DNA from: Candidatus Bathyarchaeota archaeon
Lineage (GTDB): Archaea > Thermoproteota > Bathyarchaeia > 40CM-2-53-6
Direction: 5' to 3'
Length of the DNA: 34,374 bases
Assembly (NCBI GenBank): GCA_005882895.1
Contig: VBBD01000019.1
Coordinates: forward strand, 1-34,374
Shown here: in pieces, positions 6,475-15,229 of the stretch
How the letters are laid out: each line of letters opens with the position of its first letter
Position numbering within the stretch: position 1 is the first letter of the stretch
Program-made: the position numbers and the translations under genes
Notes under the pieces: model-generated
What the model saw: the letters and a program-made list of their open reading frames with translations, nothing else
The model's database searches: none
Told to the model about the DNA's origin: nothing

Positions 6475-7761
6475 TTGACTGAGCTAACCATAGAGCCTCC
6501 AACCGTAGAAACAGAAACCAGATCTCAAGCTAGCAGAGCTGCTCTGGTGTTCATCTTCGCCACGGTCCTCTTTGATACCCTCGGATTCGGCATCATAATA
6601 CCCGTACTTCCCGGTCTGGTTGTCAGCTTCGTCGGGGGAGACCCGGCAAGAGGAGCTGAAATCTTCGGTCTCTTCGGAACAACCTGGGCGCTGATGCAGT
6701 TTCTATTCGCTCCGTTGCTGGGAGCATTATCCGACCGTTATGGTCGACGACCAGTCCTCATTCTCTCCGCCTTCGGCCTCGGTATCGACTACATCATAAT
6801 GGCTCTGGCACCCAACCTGACCTGGCTCTTCATTGGGCGAGTGGTCAGCGGCATTACAAGTGCCAGCTTCACAGTAAGCTTCGCATACGTAGCAGATACA
6901 GTCCCAGGAGAACGGCGGGCAGGCGCATACGGAATGATAGGCTCCATCTTCGGCGTGGGATTCATCATCGGACCCCTCGTCGGAGGATTATTGGCGGGAA
7001 TTGGCCCACGCTTCCCGTTCTGGGGGGCAGCAGCGCTCTCGCTCGCAAGCGCCGCTTACGGACTGATTGTGCTGCCAGAATCGCTCTCTCTCGAGCACAG
7101 AAGCCCGGTCTCGCTTCGAAAAGCTAACCCCATCGGCTCTCTATCTATGATACGAGGCCGACCGGGACTCGCGGGCTTCGTCACTGTCAATTTCCTCAAC
7201 TTCCTCGCCTTCCAAGTCCTCCCCAGCGTCTACGTACTCTACGCCGCTTACAGGTACGGCTGGGGCTACGCGCTCGTAGGAACAGCACTCGCAATAGTTG
7301 GTGCCTGCAACATCATCGTTCAAGGTCTCCTCGTCCGGCGTGTCGTCGCCCGGTTTGGCGAGCGCATCGCCCTACTGATCGGAATTGTCTCTGGTGCAGT
7401 AGGGTTCGTGATCTGGGGCCTAGCACCAAACAGCCTTCTATTCATGATTGCAATAATCTTCTACGCCCCGATTGGATTCGTCCAGCCCGCGTTGCAAGGT
7501 CTAATGACTCGGCGAGTAAGCCAATCTGAACAAGGACAGCTGCAAGGCATCAACGGGAGCCTCATGGGCCTCACGGGTGTCATCGGACCCACTCTCTTCA
7601 CACTAATATTCGCATTCTTCATCGGAAGCCAGGCACCCTTCAACCTTCCAGGCGCGCCCTTCCTACTCTCAGCACTATTGATGATCGGCTCGCTTATCCT
7701 AACGGCAAAGATCACGAATGCCAGAAACCTCGCCGCTCCGAGCAAGGACTTCCAACCCTAG
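6475..7761 (+). CDS. MFS transporter, TetA/DHA1-like exporter
   Basis: This 428-residue protein has twelve predicted membrane segments. TM1 carries ATVLFDTLGFGIIIPVLPGL, as in Tet-type drug/H+ antiporters. The loop 2-3 motif A is GALSDRYGRRPVL (about residues 83-95), and TM5 has the antiporter motif C-like GSIFGVGFIIGPLVGGLL. The C-terminal half repeats the fold. These features mark the DHA1 family, proton-coupled export of small hydrophobic compounds across the cytoplasmic membrane. The substrate is unknown. The start is TTG, because an in-frame TGA lies just upstream and the next Met is far inside. A T5 run at 7787-7791 after the stop may serve as terminator. Confidence 0.88.
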   Translation: MTELTIEPPTVETETRSQASRAALVFIFATVLFDTLGFGIIIPVLPGLVVSFVGGDPARGAEIFGLFGTTWALMQFLFAPLLGALSDRYGRRPVLILSAFGLGIDYIIMALAPNLTWLFIGRVVSGITSASFTVSFAYVADTVPGERRAGAYGMIGSIFGVGFIIGPLVGGLLAGIGPRFPFWGAAALSLASAAYGLIVLPESLSLEHRSPVSLRKANPIGSLSMIRGRPGLAGFVTVNFLNFLAFQVLPSVYVLYAAYRYGWGYALVGTALAIVGACNIIVQGLLVRRVVARFGERIALLIGIVSGAVGFVIWGLAPNSLLFMIAIIFYAPIGFVQPALQGLMTRRVSQSEQGQLQGINGSLMGLTGVIGPTLFTLIFAFFIGSQAPFNLPGAPFLLSALLMIGSLILTAKITNARNLAAPSKDFQP

Positions 7762-7786
7762 TTGAACGAGCGGAGTAACCAATCTC

Positions 7787-7791
7787 TTTTT
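7787..7791 (+). terminator. T-tract after MFS gene
   Basis: Five T bases 25 nt past the MFS stop could act as an archaeal U-tract terminator. They also abut the TATA-like element of the next mini-gene. No hairpin is needed in archaea. Confidence 0.25.
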
Positions 7792-7823
7792 GTATAGATG
7801 AGCCGGTGGGGAAGAACGTCTTG

Positions 7824-7967
7824 ATGTCGTGTCGTGCCCGTGAATCGTCTCTGCGAGTCCCATGTGACAACTGTGAAGACCCTTCTTGTCAGTGTCCGAT
7901 CTGTCGCGAAGCAGCGCTTACCGCACAACTATCCAAATCGAGCCGGGAACCCTCCCGGTCAAAATGA
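7824..7967 (+). CDS. 47-aa Cys-rich mini-protein (putative zinc finger)
   Basis: This ORF of 47 codons has six Cys: Cys3, and then CDNCEDPSCQCPIC with Cys14, Cys17, Cys23, Cys25 and Cys28. Two CxxC knuckles (14/17 and 25/28) are spaced as in compact zinc fingers, and the tail is Ser/Arg/Lys-rich (SKSSREPSRSK). A TATA-like TTTGTATAG at about 7789-7797 is near 30 nt from the ATG, as expected for an almost leaderless transcript. A GGTGGGG stretch lies 11-17 bases upstream of the ATG. No family was recognised. A nucleic-acid-binding role is a guess. It lies between the MFS and cyclase-like genes, all on the plus strand. Confidence 0.4.
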   Translation: MSCRARESSLRVPCDNCEDPSCQCPICREAALTAQLSKSSREPSRSK

Positions 7968-8097
7968 GCCCGCGGCCTTACCAACAAATTCCTCAAGCAA
8001 ATATCGGGTCAGGATTATGGAGAACGCGAATGAGGGTTAGAGTAATTCGTGTTAATCAGCGAAATCTTGATAGGCTATCTGCGCTTGCTCGCGCACG

Positions 8098-9126
8098 ATG
8101 AAGCCGCTAGGCCTAGACTGGCTGCTGGAGCGAGAAGATCCTCCTGTTCGATTCTTCGCTCTTCGTGACATCCTAGGACGATCCCCTAATAGTAAGGAAG
8201 TGCTCGAGGCTAGAGACCAGATCAGAAAATATTCTCCCGTAAGAAAAGTTCTGAACGCTCGTATCAAGGATGGATACTGGCCGCCGAAGGAAACGTGTTA
8301 CACTCCCAAGTGGACATCCACCGTTTGGCCCTTGATGCTTCTGGGTGAGATGGGAATCACTCCGGACGAAGGCGTTAAGCGCGCCTGCGAGACGTTTCTA
8401 GACCTCCACCAGCTGGACAACGGCGCCTTCACATGTCCAAGCCCCCTAGATGTAAAACGGTACATCAAGCGGCACCCTAGGGCAAAGGCCGTCCGCTGGG
8501 AGGAGCCTTGCCTCACTGGCAACATGATCCGGACCCTGCTCGTGTTCGGGTACGGAGAAGACAGGAGGGTGAAGAAGGCTATCGATTGGATGCCCGAACA
8601 CCAGCTCGACGATGGAGGCTGGAACTGCAACTATCCCGAGAAGAAAGTGAAGCACAGCAGTTTCATGTCAACAATCGAACCACTCTGGGCCTACGCGGAG
8701 ATTCCACGTACAAAGTGGACGCGGAAGATGAAACGGTCCGCCGAGCAGGGCGCAGAATTCTTGCTGATGCACCGAGTCTACAAGAGTGACCATCATCACT
8801 GGAAGCACAGTCTACCATTCGCCACAGCGTTCCACTTTCCAATGTACTACTATTACGATGCCCTGCACGGTCTAAGAGTCCTTGCAAAATTGGGATACGG
8901 TGACGATGAGCGCGTCAGGGACGCGGTCCACCTGATCCTGTCCAAACGTTCCCCAGATGGGAAGTGGTTGTTAGAGGGAGACTGGTCTCGCGAGCCGGAG
9001 GCCCAGGAGAACAGGAGGAAGGCGGTGGTGGATGTTGAAGAGCTCTGGAAGCCTAGCAAATGGGTTACCCTGAACTGTTTCAGAGCCCTCACTGCAACTG
9101 GAGACCTGGTCATATCAAGAAAATAG
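8098..9126 (+). CDS. Alpha/alpha-toroid protein, squalene-cyclase/prenyltransferase-like
   Basis: This 342-residue soluble protein is built of helical repeats of the terpenoid-cyclase/prenyltransferase (alpha/alpha toroid) type. It has repeated pairs such as FLDLHQLDNGAFTC (about 100-113) and WMPEHQLDDGGWNCNY (164-179), and a later VHLILSKRSPDGKWLLEGDW. The Q-x-D-G-x-W signature is the QW-like motif of the fold. No DxDD or DCTAE catalytic motif was found, so it is unlikely to be a genuine squalene-hopene cyclase. His/Trp-rich segments (SDHHHWKHSLPF) may line a pocket. Such proteins are widespread in soil prokaryotes without assigned function. The ATG start has no clear Shine-Dalgarno. Confidence 0.65.
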   Translation: MKPLGLDWLLEREDPPVRFFALRDILGRSPNSKEVLEARDQIRKYSPVRKVLNARIKDGYWPPKETCYTPKWTSTVWPLMLLGEMGITPDEGVKRACETFLDLHQLDNGAFTCPSPLDVKRYIKRHPRAKAVRWEEPCLTGNMIRTLLVFGYGEDRRVKKAIDWMPEHQLDDGGWNCNYPEKKVKHSSFMSTIEPLWAYAEIPRTKWTRKMKRSAEQGAEFLLMHRVYKSDHHHWKHSLPFATAFHFPMYYYYDALHGLRVLAKLGYGDDERVRDAVHLILSKRSPDGKWLLEGDWSREPEAQENRRKAVVDVEELWKPSKWVTLNCFRALTATGDLVISRK

Positions 9127-9288
9127 TCAGCTAAACCCTAACCGCTAAACAGGTATTCTTCCAGGCAACTCCCTGACCGGATGATTAATTCGAGTTACTT
9201 GCCGTTGTGGATCGTCATCTGATTCCAAAACTCGTATCACGTTTCTCCCTAAGACTCTAGCAGGGCAAGTCTCAATCTAGTGGGCCCT

Positions 9289-10362
9289 CTATACGACACG
9301 ATGACTAACGGGCAGAGACTTCTCTATATGCTTGAATCGTTGCCGCAGCCGGATAAGTAGCCCGATGACTGTGGCGGTAAAGACCAAGACCCCAACATCT
9401 CCGCCGAGCTCCAAGAGAACGTCAATCGGAACAAAGATACTCATGATTCCCAGCACGAAGTTGATCTTCACAACGTCGTTCTCAGATCGACCCGCATGCC
9501 TCACCAAGTACCAGGCGGTGAGGCCGGCTAGGGGGAGAATCATTACGGCAGTAACCGGCCACGAGAGAAGGTGCGCCACGAAGCCCCCTCCAGGGGCGAG
9601 GTTTCCGGAAATCATGAAGAACCCGCCCATGAATCCAAGTCCCAAGAGGATGAAGTTGCGCCCGCGGCGGTCGGGTCTCTCTTTTTTCGCCTGGAGGAAC
9701 GATCTGGGAACGAGATACGCAGCAACTATGAACACAGATGCATACGCCACAAGAAAAATGTCAACCCCAAGAGACGGCACGTAGGGGTCACCGAGGAAAA
9801 AGGTCAACAGGAACACGGTCAGCCCGTACAACCCTCCAGTCACGGCCATTCCTCTGTTGCCCAACAGCCGGCGGCCCTTGGTCTCCGGGAAGAGTAACTC
9901 TACGAGGATGAGTGGGACCGCGATACTGAATGCCGCATGGAACACGGTAAGGTTAGTCAATGCGACCCAGTTGACCCCCTCCCAGTTACTGTAGAGCTGA
10001 TTCCCGATGATTGGCGAATTCGGGTTAATCATCGTCTTGGCGGCGAAGCCTTCCTCTCCTACTGCGTAGGCTCCTCCGAGGAGAAGGACGGCCCCCCATC
10101 GCTTCCTCCACCGGAGGGTCGCCTCTCTGATCAAGATCGCTCCGCCTCCGTAGAGTCCCATGTTGGCCGCAAAGCCTAGCGGGTTCAGGATGACCGCCAG
10201 GATGGGAGTGGACCCTGTCAGGAGCTCTGCGAGGCAGGCGGCGATTATGATCAGAGAGACAATCGCGTACCATCGAACCTTGCCAGTCGCCAGACCTGGC
10301 CTCGTTGCGTTCGGGCGATTATCGAAGCCCGTCGTCACCCCGGCACCATAATCTTTGCTCAA
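9289..10362 (-). CDS. Multi-pass membrane protein, unknown function
   Basis: This 357-residue protein has about ten hydrophobic segments. Examples are WYAIVSLIIIAACLAELLTG (about 31-50), the AVILNPLGFAANMGLYGGGA region, repeated later helices, and VLVFTATVIGLLI near the C-terminus. The N-terminal 30 residues are polar and cytosolic, and the tail is basic (RLRQRFKHIEKS). A conserved-looking GGAYAVGEEGFAAKTMINPN loop suggests a functional extracytoplasmic or re-entrant segment. No known transporter signature was recognised. The gene is isolated, convergent with the cyclase-like gene and divergent from the Ddn-like gene. Confidence 0.6.
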   Translation of the reverse strand: MSKDYGAGVTTGFDNRPNATRPGLATGKVRWYAIVSLIIIAACLAELLTGSTPILAVILNPLGFAANMGLYGGGAILIREATLRWRKRWGAVLLLGGAYAVGEEGFAAKTMINPNSPIIGNQLYSNWEGVNWVALTNLTVFHAAFSIAVPLILVELLFPETKGRRLLGNRGMAVTGGLYGLTVFLLTFFLGDPYVPSLGVDIFLVAYASVFIVAAYLVPRSFLQAKKERPDRRGRNFILLGLGFMGGFFMISGNLAPGGGFVAHLLSWPVTAVMILPLAGLTAWYLVRHAGRSENDVVKINFVLGIMSIFVPIDVLLELGGDVGVLVFTATVIGLLIRLRQRFKHIEKSLPVSHRVV

Positions 10363-10685
10363 TTGAGAGTAATCACCACAGCCGGGCTCCTTTCAACTCG
10401 GCGAAAGAGTCTAAGTTTTCCCACCATTCGGCACCGGTGAGTTAAGGACAGTTGAACTCGCAATTGAAGCGCCCGGTACGTCTTGAGACGGTTAGTATCT
10501 AGTGAATAATGAGTGAGTAACTCGTGTTAGTCGGAGACAAAAATACGAGTAATTTCCATTGGTCGGAACATGTGACGAGGGTCGGATTAGCGTATTCAGG
10601 GCATGGTTCTCCGAAGAACCACGTGACTAGTTTCTCAATGCTAGTCAATAAATCCCCCTGTAGAGTCACCGGCCAGCTGATCACG
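10363..10685. other. Divergent promoter region with dyads
   Basis: This 323-bp region between two divergent genes contains GGTTCT-CCGA-AGAACC, a perfect 6+6 dyad at 10605-10620, and an ACTCGT/ACGAGT pair at about 10520-10553. Either could be an operator. The upstream extension of the Ddn-like frame through this region is probably non-coding. Confidence 0.35.
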
Positions 10686-11099
10686 ATGAGCGATTGGAAC
10701 GCGGGAGTCATTGCTGAGTTCCGCAAGAACCATGGAAAGGTAGGCGGTAATTTCGAGGGAGCGCCCCTTTTGCTTATCAATCACAAGGGAGCCCGGACCG
10801 GAAAACCCCGGACCAACCCGGTCATGTATCTCAAGGACGGCCACCGCTACCTGGTCTTCGCTTCAAAGGGAGGAGCCGACACCAACCCCGACTGGTATCA
10901 CAACCTCAAGGCCCACCCCGATGTGAAAATCGAAGTCGGAAATGAGACTATCGACGTACAAGCAGAGGAAATAACCGGGGCCGAACGCGACCGACTGTAC
11001 AAGAAACAAGCCTCACTCTATCCGCAGTTCGCCCAGTACCAACAAAAGACCAAGAGGACCATCCCAATAATGGCGTTCACGCCCAAAACGAGACGATAG
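10686..11099 (+). CDS. Deazaflavin (F420)-dependent nitroreductase-family oxidoreductase, Ddn-like
   Basis: This 137-residue protein belongs to the Ddn/FDOR family, a split beta barrel that uses cofactor F420 to reduce small organic compounds. Signature blocks are NHGKVGGNFEGAPLLLI, HKGARTGKPRTNPVMYL, YLVFASKGGADTNPDWYHNL and AHPDVKIEVG. The K-G-A-R-T-G-K segment and the S-K-G-G-x-x-x-N-P-x-W-Y-H-N-L loop bind the F420 phosphate and tail in this family. The frame is open for another 54 codons upstream, but homology starts at MSDWNAGVIAEFRKN, so the ATG at 10686 was chosen. This implies that the organism makes or imports F420. Confidence 0.85.
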   Translation: MSDWNAGVIAEFRKNHGKVGGNFEGAPLLLINHKGARTGKPRTNPVMYLKDGHRYLVFASKGGADTNPDWYHNLKAHPDVKIEVGNETIDVQAEEITGAERDRLYKKQASLYPQFAQYQQKTKRTIPIMAFTPKTRR

Positions 11100-11141
11100 T
11101 CGCCGGAACTCGATAATCCGCCTAGCCTCGCACCGGGCAGG

Positions 11142-11924
11142 TTAGCGTAGTTTGTTGCCGAGGAACTCTAAAGTCCTCTTCCAAGCAAGATCTGCCGCGT
11201 CGCGGTTGTACTCAACGGGCCGATTTTCTTCAACGAACCAGTGTTTAGTTCCCGGGTAGAAGTGAAACGCTACTTCGTTTCCAGCGGAGCGAATCTTCTC
11301 TTCCGTCGCACGCACGTCACCAATGGGCTCCCACTCATCATCGGGCGCAAAATGTCCGAGATAGGATGCTCTCGCCTTGGAAAAATCAATCGGGTAAGTT
11401 CCATAGAAAACGACAACTGCTCCAACACTCTCTGGTTTCAGGGTGCTCAGTAACAGAGACCATGCTGCGCCCATCGAAAAACCCACAACACCAATCTTTC
11501 GTCCCGATACGGGTGGGATCGATCTTAGGTATTCTGCGGCGCCTAAGACGATCTTCTTGATTCTCTCGTCGGCTATCTTCGACTTAAGTTCCTTCGCTTC
11601 CGCCACAGTCTTCGCCAGACCACCATCGTGGAGGTCCGGTGCCAATACGACAAATCCCTGGGACGATAGCCTGTTGGAGAAACTTTTGAAGAAGTCATTG
11701 AGTCCCCACCAGGCATGCAGGACGAGGACCGCCCCACGGGGCTTTTCGGGGGTCACTAGGAAGCCTTTTCCCTGTCTGCCTTCTGCGTCGAATTCGACCA
11801 TTCGACTCTTTCCTGTCATCGAAACTGAACTCGAGAGCTTTTGTGGAGAGGGGTAATCAAATGTTTCGTCACGGAGAAAACGGTGATAATAGGAGGTGAT
11901 AATTGTTAGGTGATCGCCCTGCAT
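11142..11924 (-). CDS. Dienelactone-hydrolase-family alpha/beta hydrolase
   Basis: This 260-residue alpha/beta hydrolase is of the DLH type. The fold starts near residue 43 (VEFDAEGRQGKGFLVTPEKP), the oxyanion strand is GAVLVLHAWWGL, and the nucleophile is Ser150 in VGFSMGAAW. The acid is Asp195/Asp196 in FAPDDEW and the base is His228 in PGTKHWFVEENR. True dienelactone hydrolases use Cys as nucleophile, so the Ser here points to an esterase or other hydrolase. The 35-residue N-terminal extension is unlike the family, and translation may really start at the ATG at 11817-11819. As listed, the start overlaps the GNAT gene by 19 bases, suggesting coupling in the amidohydrolase-GNAT-hydrolase operon. 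Confidence 0.8.
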   Translation of the reverse strand: MQGDHLTIITSYYHRFLRDETFDYPSPQKLSSSVSMTGKSRMVEFDAEGRQGKGFLVTPEKPRGAVLVLHAWWGLNDFFKSFSNRLSSQGFVVLAPDLHDGGLAKTVAEAKELKSKIADERIKKIVLGAAEYLRSIPPVSGRKIGVVGFSMGAAWSLLLSTLKPESVGAVVVFYGTYPIDFSKARASYLGHFAPDDEWEPIGDVRATEEKIRSAGNEVAFHFYPGTKHWFVEENRPVEYNRDAADLAWKRTLEFLGNKLR

Positions 11925-12397
11925 AACAGGACTTCGCCTGGAACGACCAACATTTCCCTGTACATGTTGAGCGTGCGGAGACTCCCGTGTTTCTTGGAGA
12001 CTTCGCTGAAGCTAGTCCGCGTGAACCCTTCTGATGCGAACAATGCCTCTGAAGGCTCGTTGTCCTCTTCCACGCTAGCGAATACCTCTTTCACACTGGA
12101 GGCTTTGAAGTACCGCAGGGCGTCTTCCAGGAGTAGTTTCCCGATCCCCTTCTTCCTGCTCGCCTTCGCAACCGCGATGTAGTATACGTAGCCGACATTT
12201 TCTGCCAGCGTTTTCAGCATGACCATGCCGACCGCTTTGCCTGAGGACATTGCCGCTCTGACCAGCTTGATATCTCGAAGGGTCTTCTTCGAGTGCATCA
12301 GGTACCATCCTTCGAAGCTCTCCTCAAGTATCCATTCGAGGCCCAGCCTCTTTCCCTTGGGGACATCTATAACGGCGAGATTCTCCTGGGCCGTCAT
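11906..12397 (-). CDS. GNAT-family N-acetyltransferase
   Basis: This 163-residue protein has the GNAT acetyl-CoA-binding signature: strand VGYVYYIAVAKAS followed by RKKGIGKLLLEDAL (residues 81-94, Q/R-x-x-G-x-G/A loop that grips the CoA pyrophosphate). It ends with the FASEGFTRTSFSEVSKK strand-helix typical of motif B. The acceptor substrate cannot be inferred. Its ATG overlaps the stop of the amidohydrolase gene as ATGA, so the two are translationally coupled. Confidence 0.82.
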   Translation of the reverse strand: MTAQENLAVIDVPKGKRLGLEWILEESFEGWYLMHSKKTLRDIKLVRAAMSSGKAVGMVMLKTLAENVGYVYYIAVAKASRKKGIGKLLLEDALRYFKASSVKEVFASVEEDNEPSEALFASEGFTRTSFSEVSKKHGSLRTLNMYREMLVVPGEVLLCRAIT

Positions 12398-13257
12398 AGG
12401 CCGAACACTCGCTCCGCGTTGAGATGGAGTATCTTCTCCTTGTCCGGCTCATCCACTTCCAGCCCCTTCACCAGAGCCAAAGTTTCCGAGTGCTTGGTGA
12501 TCGGGTAGTCTGTTCCGAAGATGATCTTCTCGGCTCCTGCCGCAAAATAGACGGCTTCGCTGATCTTCTTGGCAAGCCACTCGGCATACTTCTCCGCATA
12601 AGCACCGCCCGTAAAGAGTCCGGAGATGTCCGCGTAGACATTCGGATGCTTGTAAATGAGCTCAGCCACATCCTCAAACCATGGATTGCCAAAATGGCAG
12701 AGGATCATAGTCAGCTCCTCTCTCTTGTTGGCCAATCTGTCTAGAGTCAGCGGGTGAGAGCGGGCGAGGTCCCCGGTGCTGAATGCGGTGTCCCCGGTGT
12801 GGAAGAGCACCGGAAGGCCTTCCGACTCGGCATAATCGTAAAGCCAGTCAAAGACAGGACTTTCGGCCGAAGCCTTCACGTAGCCCAGCCTCACCTTGAA
12901 GGCTTTCACCACCCTCCTGTTTTCCTCGGCGAGTTTGAGAGCAGCCCTCACCTCTTTCAGAGCAGGCTCAACCGTTATCACTGGCGCAAGCATCCCGTCG
13001 CTCCTCATGCACAGCCTGATGACTTCTTCGTTTGGAAGAGGTGCGCCTCCTTGCAGGGGCGGGCTGAGGAGCAACCCGCGCCCGATCTTGTACCTTCGCA
13101 TCGTGCTCAGTAGCTCGTCTAGGGTGTATCTCAGCCCGTTCTTCCGCGCAAAGCGATTGAGGGCATCGTCTCCTCGTTCAGACAAGTGCGTGTGGGCATC
13201 GATTATTTCTTGCAAACATTCCTCACTCAGATCTGAATCCGGAAAACAGTTGTTCAA
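12394..13257 (-). CDS. Amidohydrolase (amidohydrolase_2, metal-dependent TIM barrel)
   Basis: This 287-residue metallo-hydrolase or decarboxylase belongs to the amidohydrolase superfamily. Metal ligands are visible in order: Asp20-Ala-His22-Thr-His24 on strand 1, His153 in VLFHTGD, His188 in ILCHFGNPW and Asp250 in FGTDYP. A Lys in VKAFKVRLGY (about 118-121) could bridge metals, as in some subfamilies. This arrangement fits members acting on carboxylic or aromatic acids, but the substrate is unknown. It is first in a three-gene operon (ATGA overlap with the GNAT gene). No signal peptide is seen. Confidence 0.82.
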   Translation of the reverse strand: MNNCFPDSDLSEECLQEIIDAHTHLSERGDDALNRFARKNGLRYTLDELLSTMRRYKIGRGLLLSPPLQGGAPLPNEEVIRLCMRSDGMLAPVITVEPALKEVRAALKLAEENRRVVKAFKVRLGYVKASAESPVFDWLYDYAESEGLPVLFHTGDTAFSTGDLARSHPLTLDRLANKREELTMILCHFGNPWFEDVAELIYKHPNVYADISGLFTGGAYAEKYAEWLAKKISEAVYFAAGAEKIIFGTDYPITKHSETLALVKGLEVDEPDKEKILHLNAERVFGL

Positions 13258-13318
13258 GTAGCCCCGAGAGAAGTAGGGACAAGCTTGTCGTCACGACCAT
13301 GAAATCTCGATGGTATTT

Positions 13319-13837
13319 TCAGGTTTTGCGGTTCAGAAGGCTGGCGACGTAGTCCACGAAGGGCTTATCCCACATTTCTCCAGATGACTGATGAACATCT
13401 CTGAAAACCGGGTGTAGCGAGAAGAGCTCAAGAAACGCCGCCCACTGCTTCCAAGTCTCCTCATCTATCCATTTCCGCCTGTAAAGGAAGTAGACTCTTT
13501 CAAAGAATCCGTATAACATGATGACATAGTTGCGGATGGTCATTTCTTCGCGCGTGTAGGACTTTTGCTCCCGCCCAAGTCTTCCCTGACTTGCATTGAA
13601 GAGATCTAGCTGGAATGCATAGAGTTCAGGCGTCTCCACCAGCATCCTCATGGCACTACCGTAATCGTCAAGAACCTTCCCGTAGGCCTGTTCCTTAATC
13701 GCCTGGTTCTGACTCCGAAAGGTAAAAATGAATATAACAAGGGTCAGTGTGAGAACAACTGTCTGAACAACCGTACTCCAGACGACAGGGTCGGATATGT
13801 CTAACAAAGCGGTGCCATCCCGCTCGGCGAGCCGCAA
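13319..13837 (-). CDS. Single-TM hypothetical protein
   Basis: This 172-residue protein has one clear membrane helix near residues 20-42 (WSTVVQTVVLTLTLVIFIFT). It is followed by a basic/polar segment and a helical cytosolic domain rich in aromatic residues (NYVIMLYGFFERVYFLYRRK, WIDEETWKQWAAFLELFSLH). The arrangement resembles DUF4760-type membrane-anchored helical proteins of unknown role. The start is a TTG; another TTG lies ten codons in. No operon partner was seen. Confidence 0.55.
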   Translation of the reverse strand: MRLAERDGTALLDISDPVVWSTVVQTVVLTLTLVIFIFTFRSQNQAIKEQAYGKVLDDYGSAMRMLVETPELYAFQLDLFNASQGRLGREQKSYTREEMTIRNYVIMLYGFFERVYFLYRRKWIDEETWKQWAAFLELFSLHPVFRDVHQSSGEMWDKPFVDYVASLLNRKT

Positions 13838-14027
13838 ATAACCTTGGATTGCCCGAACAAAATCTCAGACGCGGCTGTCCCGTTTTTGGAGAAAGGATGA
13901 CAGCAGTGCTCCGTCGTTATGGCCCAGCCTATTAACCTTCAGATTTTCTCTCAAATATAGTGCTTGTTATCATCCAGTCAGACTCACGTCCCCTTCATTG
14001 GTCGGCCAGTTCGTTCTCTTTCACTTG

Positions 14028-14228
14028 TCATACTAGTACAGGAGCTGGATTTTTTTCGGTAAAAGGAAAAAGCGCCATCAGCCACTGATCCTGACTTATT
14101 TTCATACCTCCTGTTTCTCTGGGTTTAAAGTCGCTGCTGTAGATTCGCAGAACATCCCCCAAAAGATAAGTCAGCTTTAGAGCATTCATGAGGCTGAAAG
14201 GATTATTTTCACCTCTTCCATAACTCAA
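14028..14228 (-). CDS. Small hypothetical protein coupled to the MDR gene
   Basis: This 66-codon frame begins at a TTG that overlaps the stop of the MDR reductase (TTGA). It contains [20 protein letters not shown] and [20 protein letters not shown]. Codons favour A/T endings (AAA, AAT, GAA, TTT) like its upstream neighbour but unlike most of the window. It could be a real co-transferred small gene, a remnant, or chance. No family was recognised. Confidence 0.3.
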   Translation of the reverse strand: MSYGRGENNPFSLMNALKLTYLLGDVLRIYSSDFKPRETGGMKISQDQWLMALFPFTEKNPAPVLV

Positions 14229-15217
14229 TCACCTACTCGCGCATCATGGTCCACAGTTATCACAACACTTCCTGTTTTCTGCCCTGTGTCAACATACCTG
14301 TGAGCCTCGACAATCTGCTCCAGCGTATAGCGTCTATCTATTACCGATCTAATCTTGCCTGCCTCAATAAGCTCTCTGAGGAAAACTAGATCTTCAGTCT
14401 TGTACGAGACGGTCCCGCCTATTACTTTCTTGCTGCTCGTCATTGAGGCCCATAGCCCTCGGACCAGCTGGGACAGCCCCGGATTGCCCAAGAGATAGAA
14501 TCCCCTTTCCTTGAGGGATCTAATGCAACTTGAGAACGAACTCTTACCCACCACGTCAAAAATAACATCGTAGCTCTCGCCATTTTTTGTGAAGTCCTCT
14601 TGCGTGTAATCAACGACCTTGTCGGCACCAATCGAGCGGAGCATCTCTAACTTCCCCGTGCTGTCCACGCCCGTTACTTCCGCCCCGAATGATTTGGCAA
14701 GCTGCACCGCAGGAGTGCCTACGGTTCCGCCTGCCCCAATAACCAAAACCTTCTGCCCACTCTGAATGTTCCCTTTTCTAAGACAGTTCAACGCGTGAAG
14801 TCCCCCAACAGGAACCGCGGCGGCCTCCTCAAAGGTCATATTGGCCGGTTTTATCGCCACCAGCCCTTTTTCTGGCAGACAGTTGTACTCCGCATAAGCA
14901 CCAAGACGAAGACCGGTAAATGCAAAAACCTGGTCACCCTTCTTGAACAGTTTTACATCTCTGCCGACTGATTCAATTTCCCCGGCCAGCTCTTGCCCCA
15001 GCACCTTTTTTCTTGGCGCCCTGAAACCAAAACCTATTCGCACGAAGAGTTGCCACGTTAGGGGAAGATTCAGACTTCGGAGTTCACAATCCCCTTTTGT
15101 CACTGTGGCCGCATGGACTCTTACCAGCACTTCATTGTCCTTGGGAGTAGGTTTCTCCCGCTCTTTGAGCCGAAGAACTTCCGGAGGCCCGTATCTTGTG
15201 CATACAATCGCTTTCAT
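14225..15217 (-). CDS. NAD(P)-dependent MDR-family reductase (quinone-oxidoreductase-like)
   Basis: This 330-residue medium-chain dehydrogenase/reductase starts at ATG 15217 ([20 protein letters not shown]), four codons inside a longer GTG frame. The GroES-like domain covers the first about 130 residues, with [20 protein letters not shown]. The Rossmann domain has [20 protein letters not shown] (about 157-176) for NAD(P)H. The structural and catalytic Cys/His zinc ligands of alcohol dehydrogenases are absent, so it is of the zinc-free quinone oxidoreductase type. Codons are richer in AAA, GGG and CCT than neighbours, suggesting acquisition. The small downstream frame overlaps its stop. Confidence 0.85.
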   Translation of the reverse strand: MKAIVCTRYGPPEVLRLKEREKPTPKDNEVLVRVHAATVTKGDCELRSLNLPLTWQLFVRIGFGFRAPRKKVLGQELAGEIESVGRDVKLFKKGDQVFAFTGLRLGAYAEYNCLPEKGLVAIKPANMTFEEAAAVPVGGLHALNCLRKGNIQSGQKVLVIGAGGTVGTPAVQLAKSFGAEVTGVDSTGKLEMLRSIGADKVVDYTQEDFTKNGESYDVIFDVVGKSSFSSCIRSLKERGFYLLGNPGLSQLVRGLWASMTSSKKVIGGTVSYKTEDLVFLRELIEAGKIRSVIDRRYTLEQIVEAHRYVDTGQKTGSVVITVDHDARVGD

Positions 15218-15229
15218 CTGAGTCTTCAC

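Noticed and set aside
6225-6491. 88-codon minus frame with clustered Phe/Cys/Leu upstream of the MFS gene
   Set aside because: The composition comes from AT-rich non-coding DNA read antisense, and it overlaps the MFS start.
10524-10685. 54-codon N-terminal extension of the Ddn-like protein
   Set aside because: It has no similarity to the family and runs through a region with dyads and promoter character.
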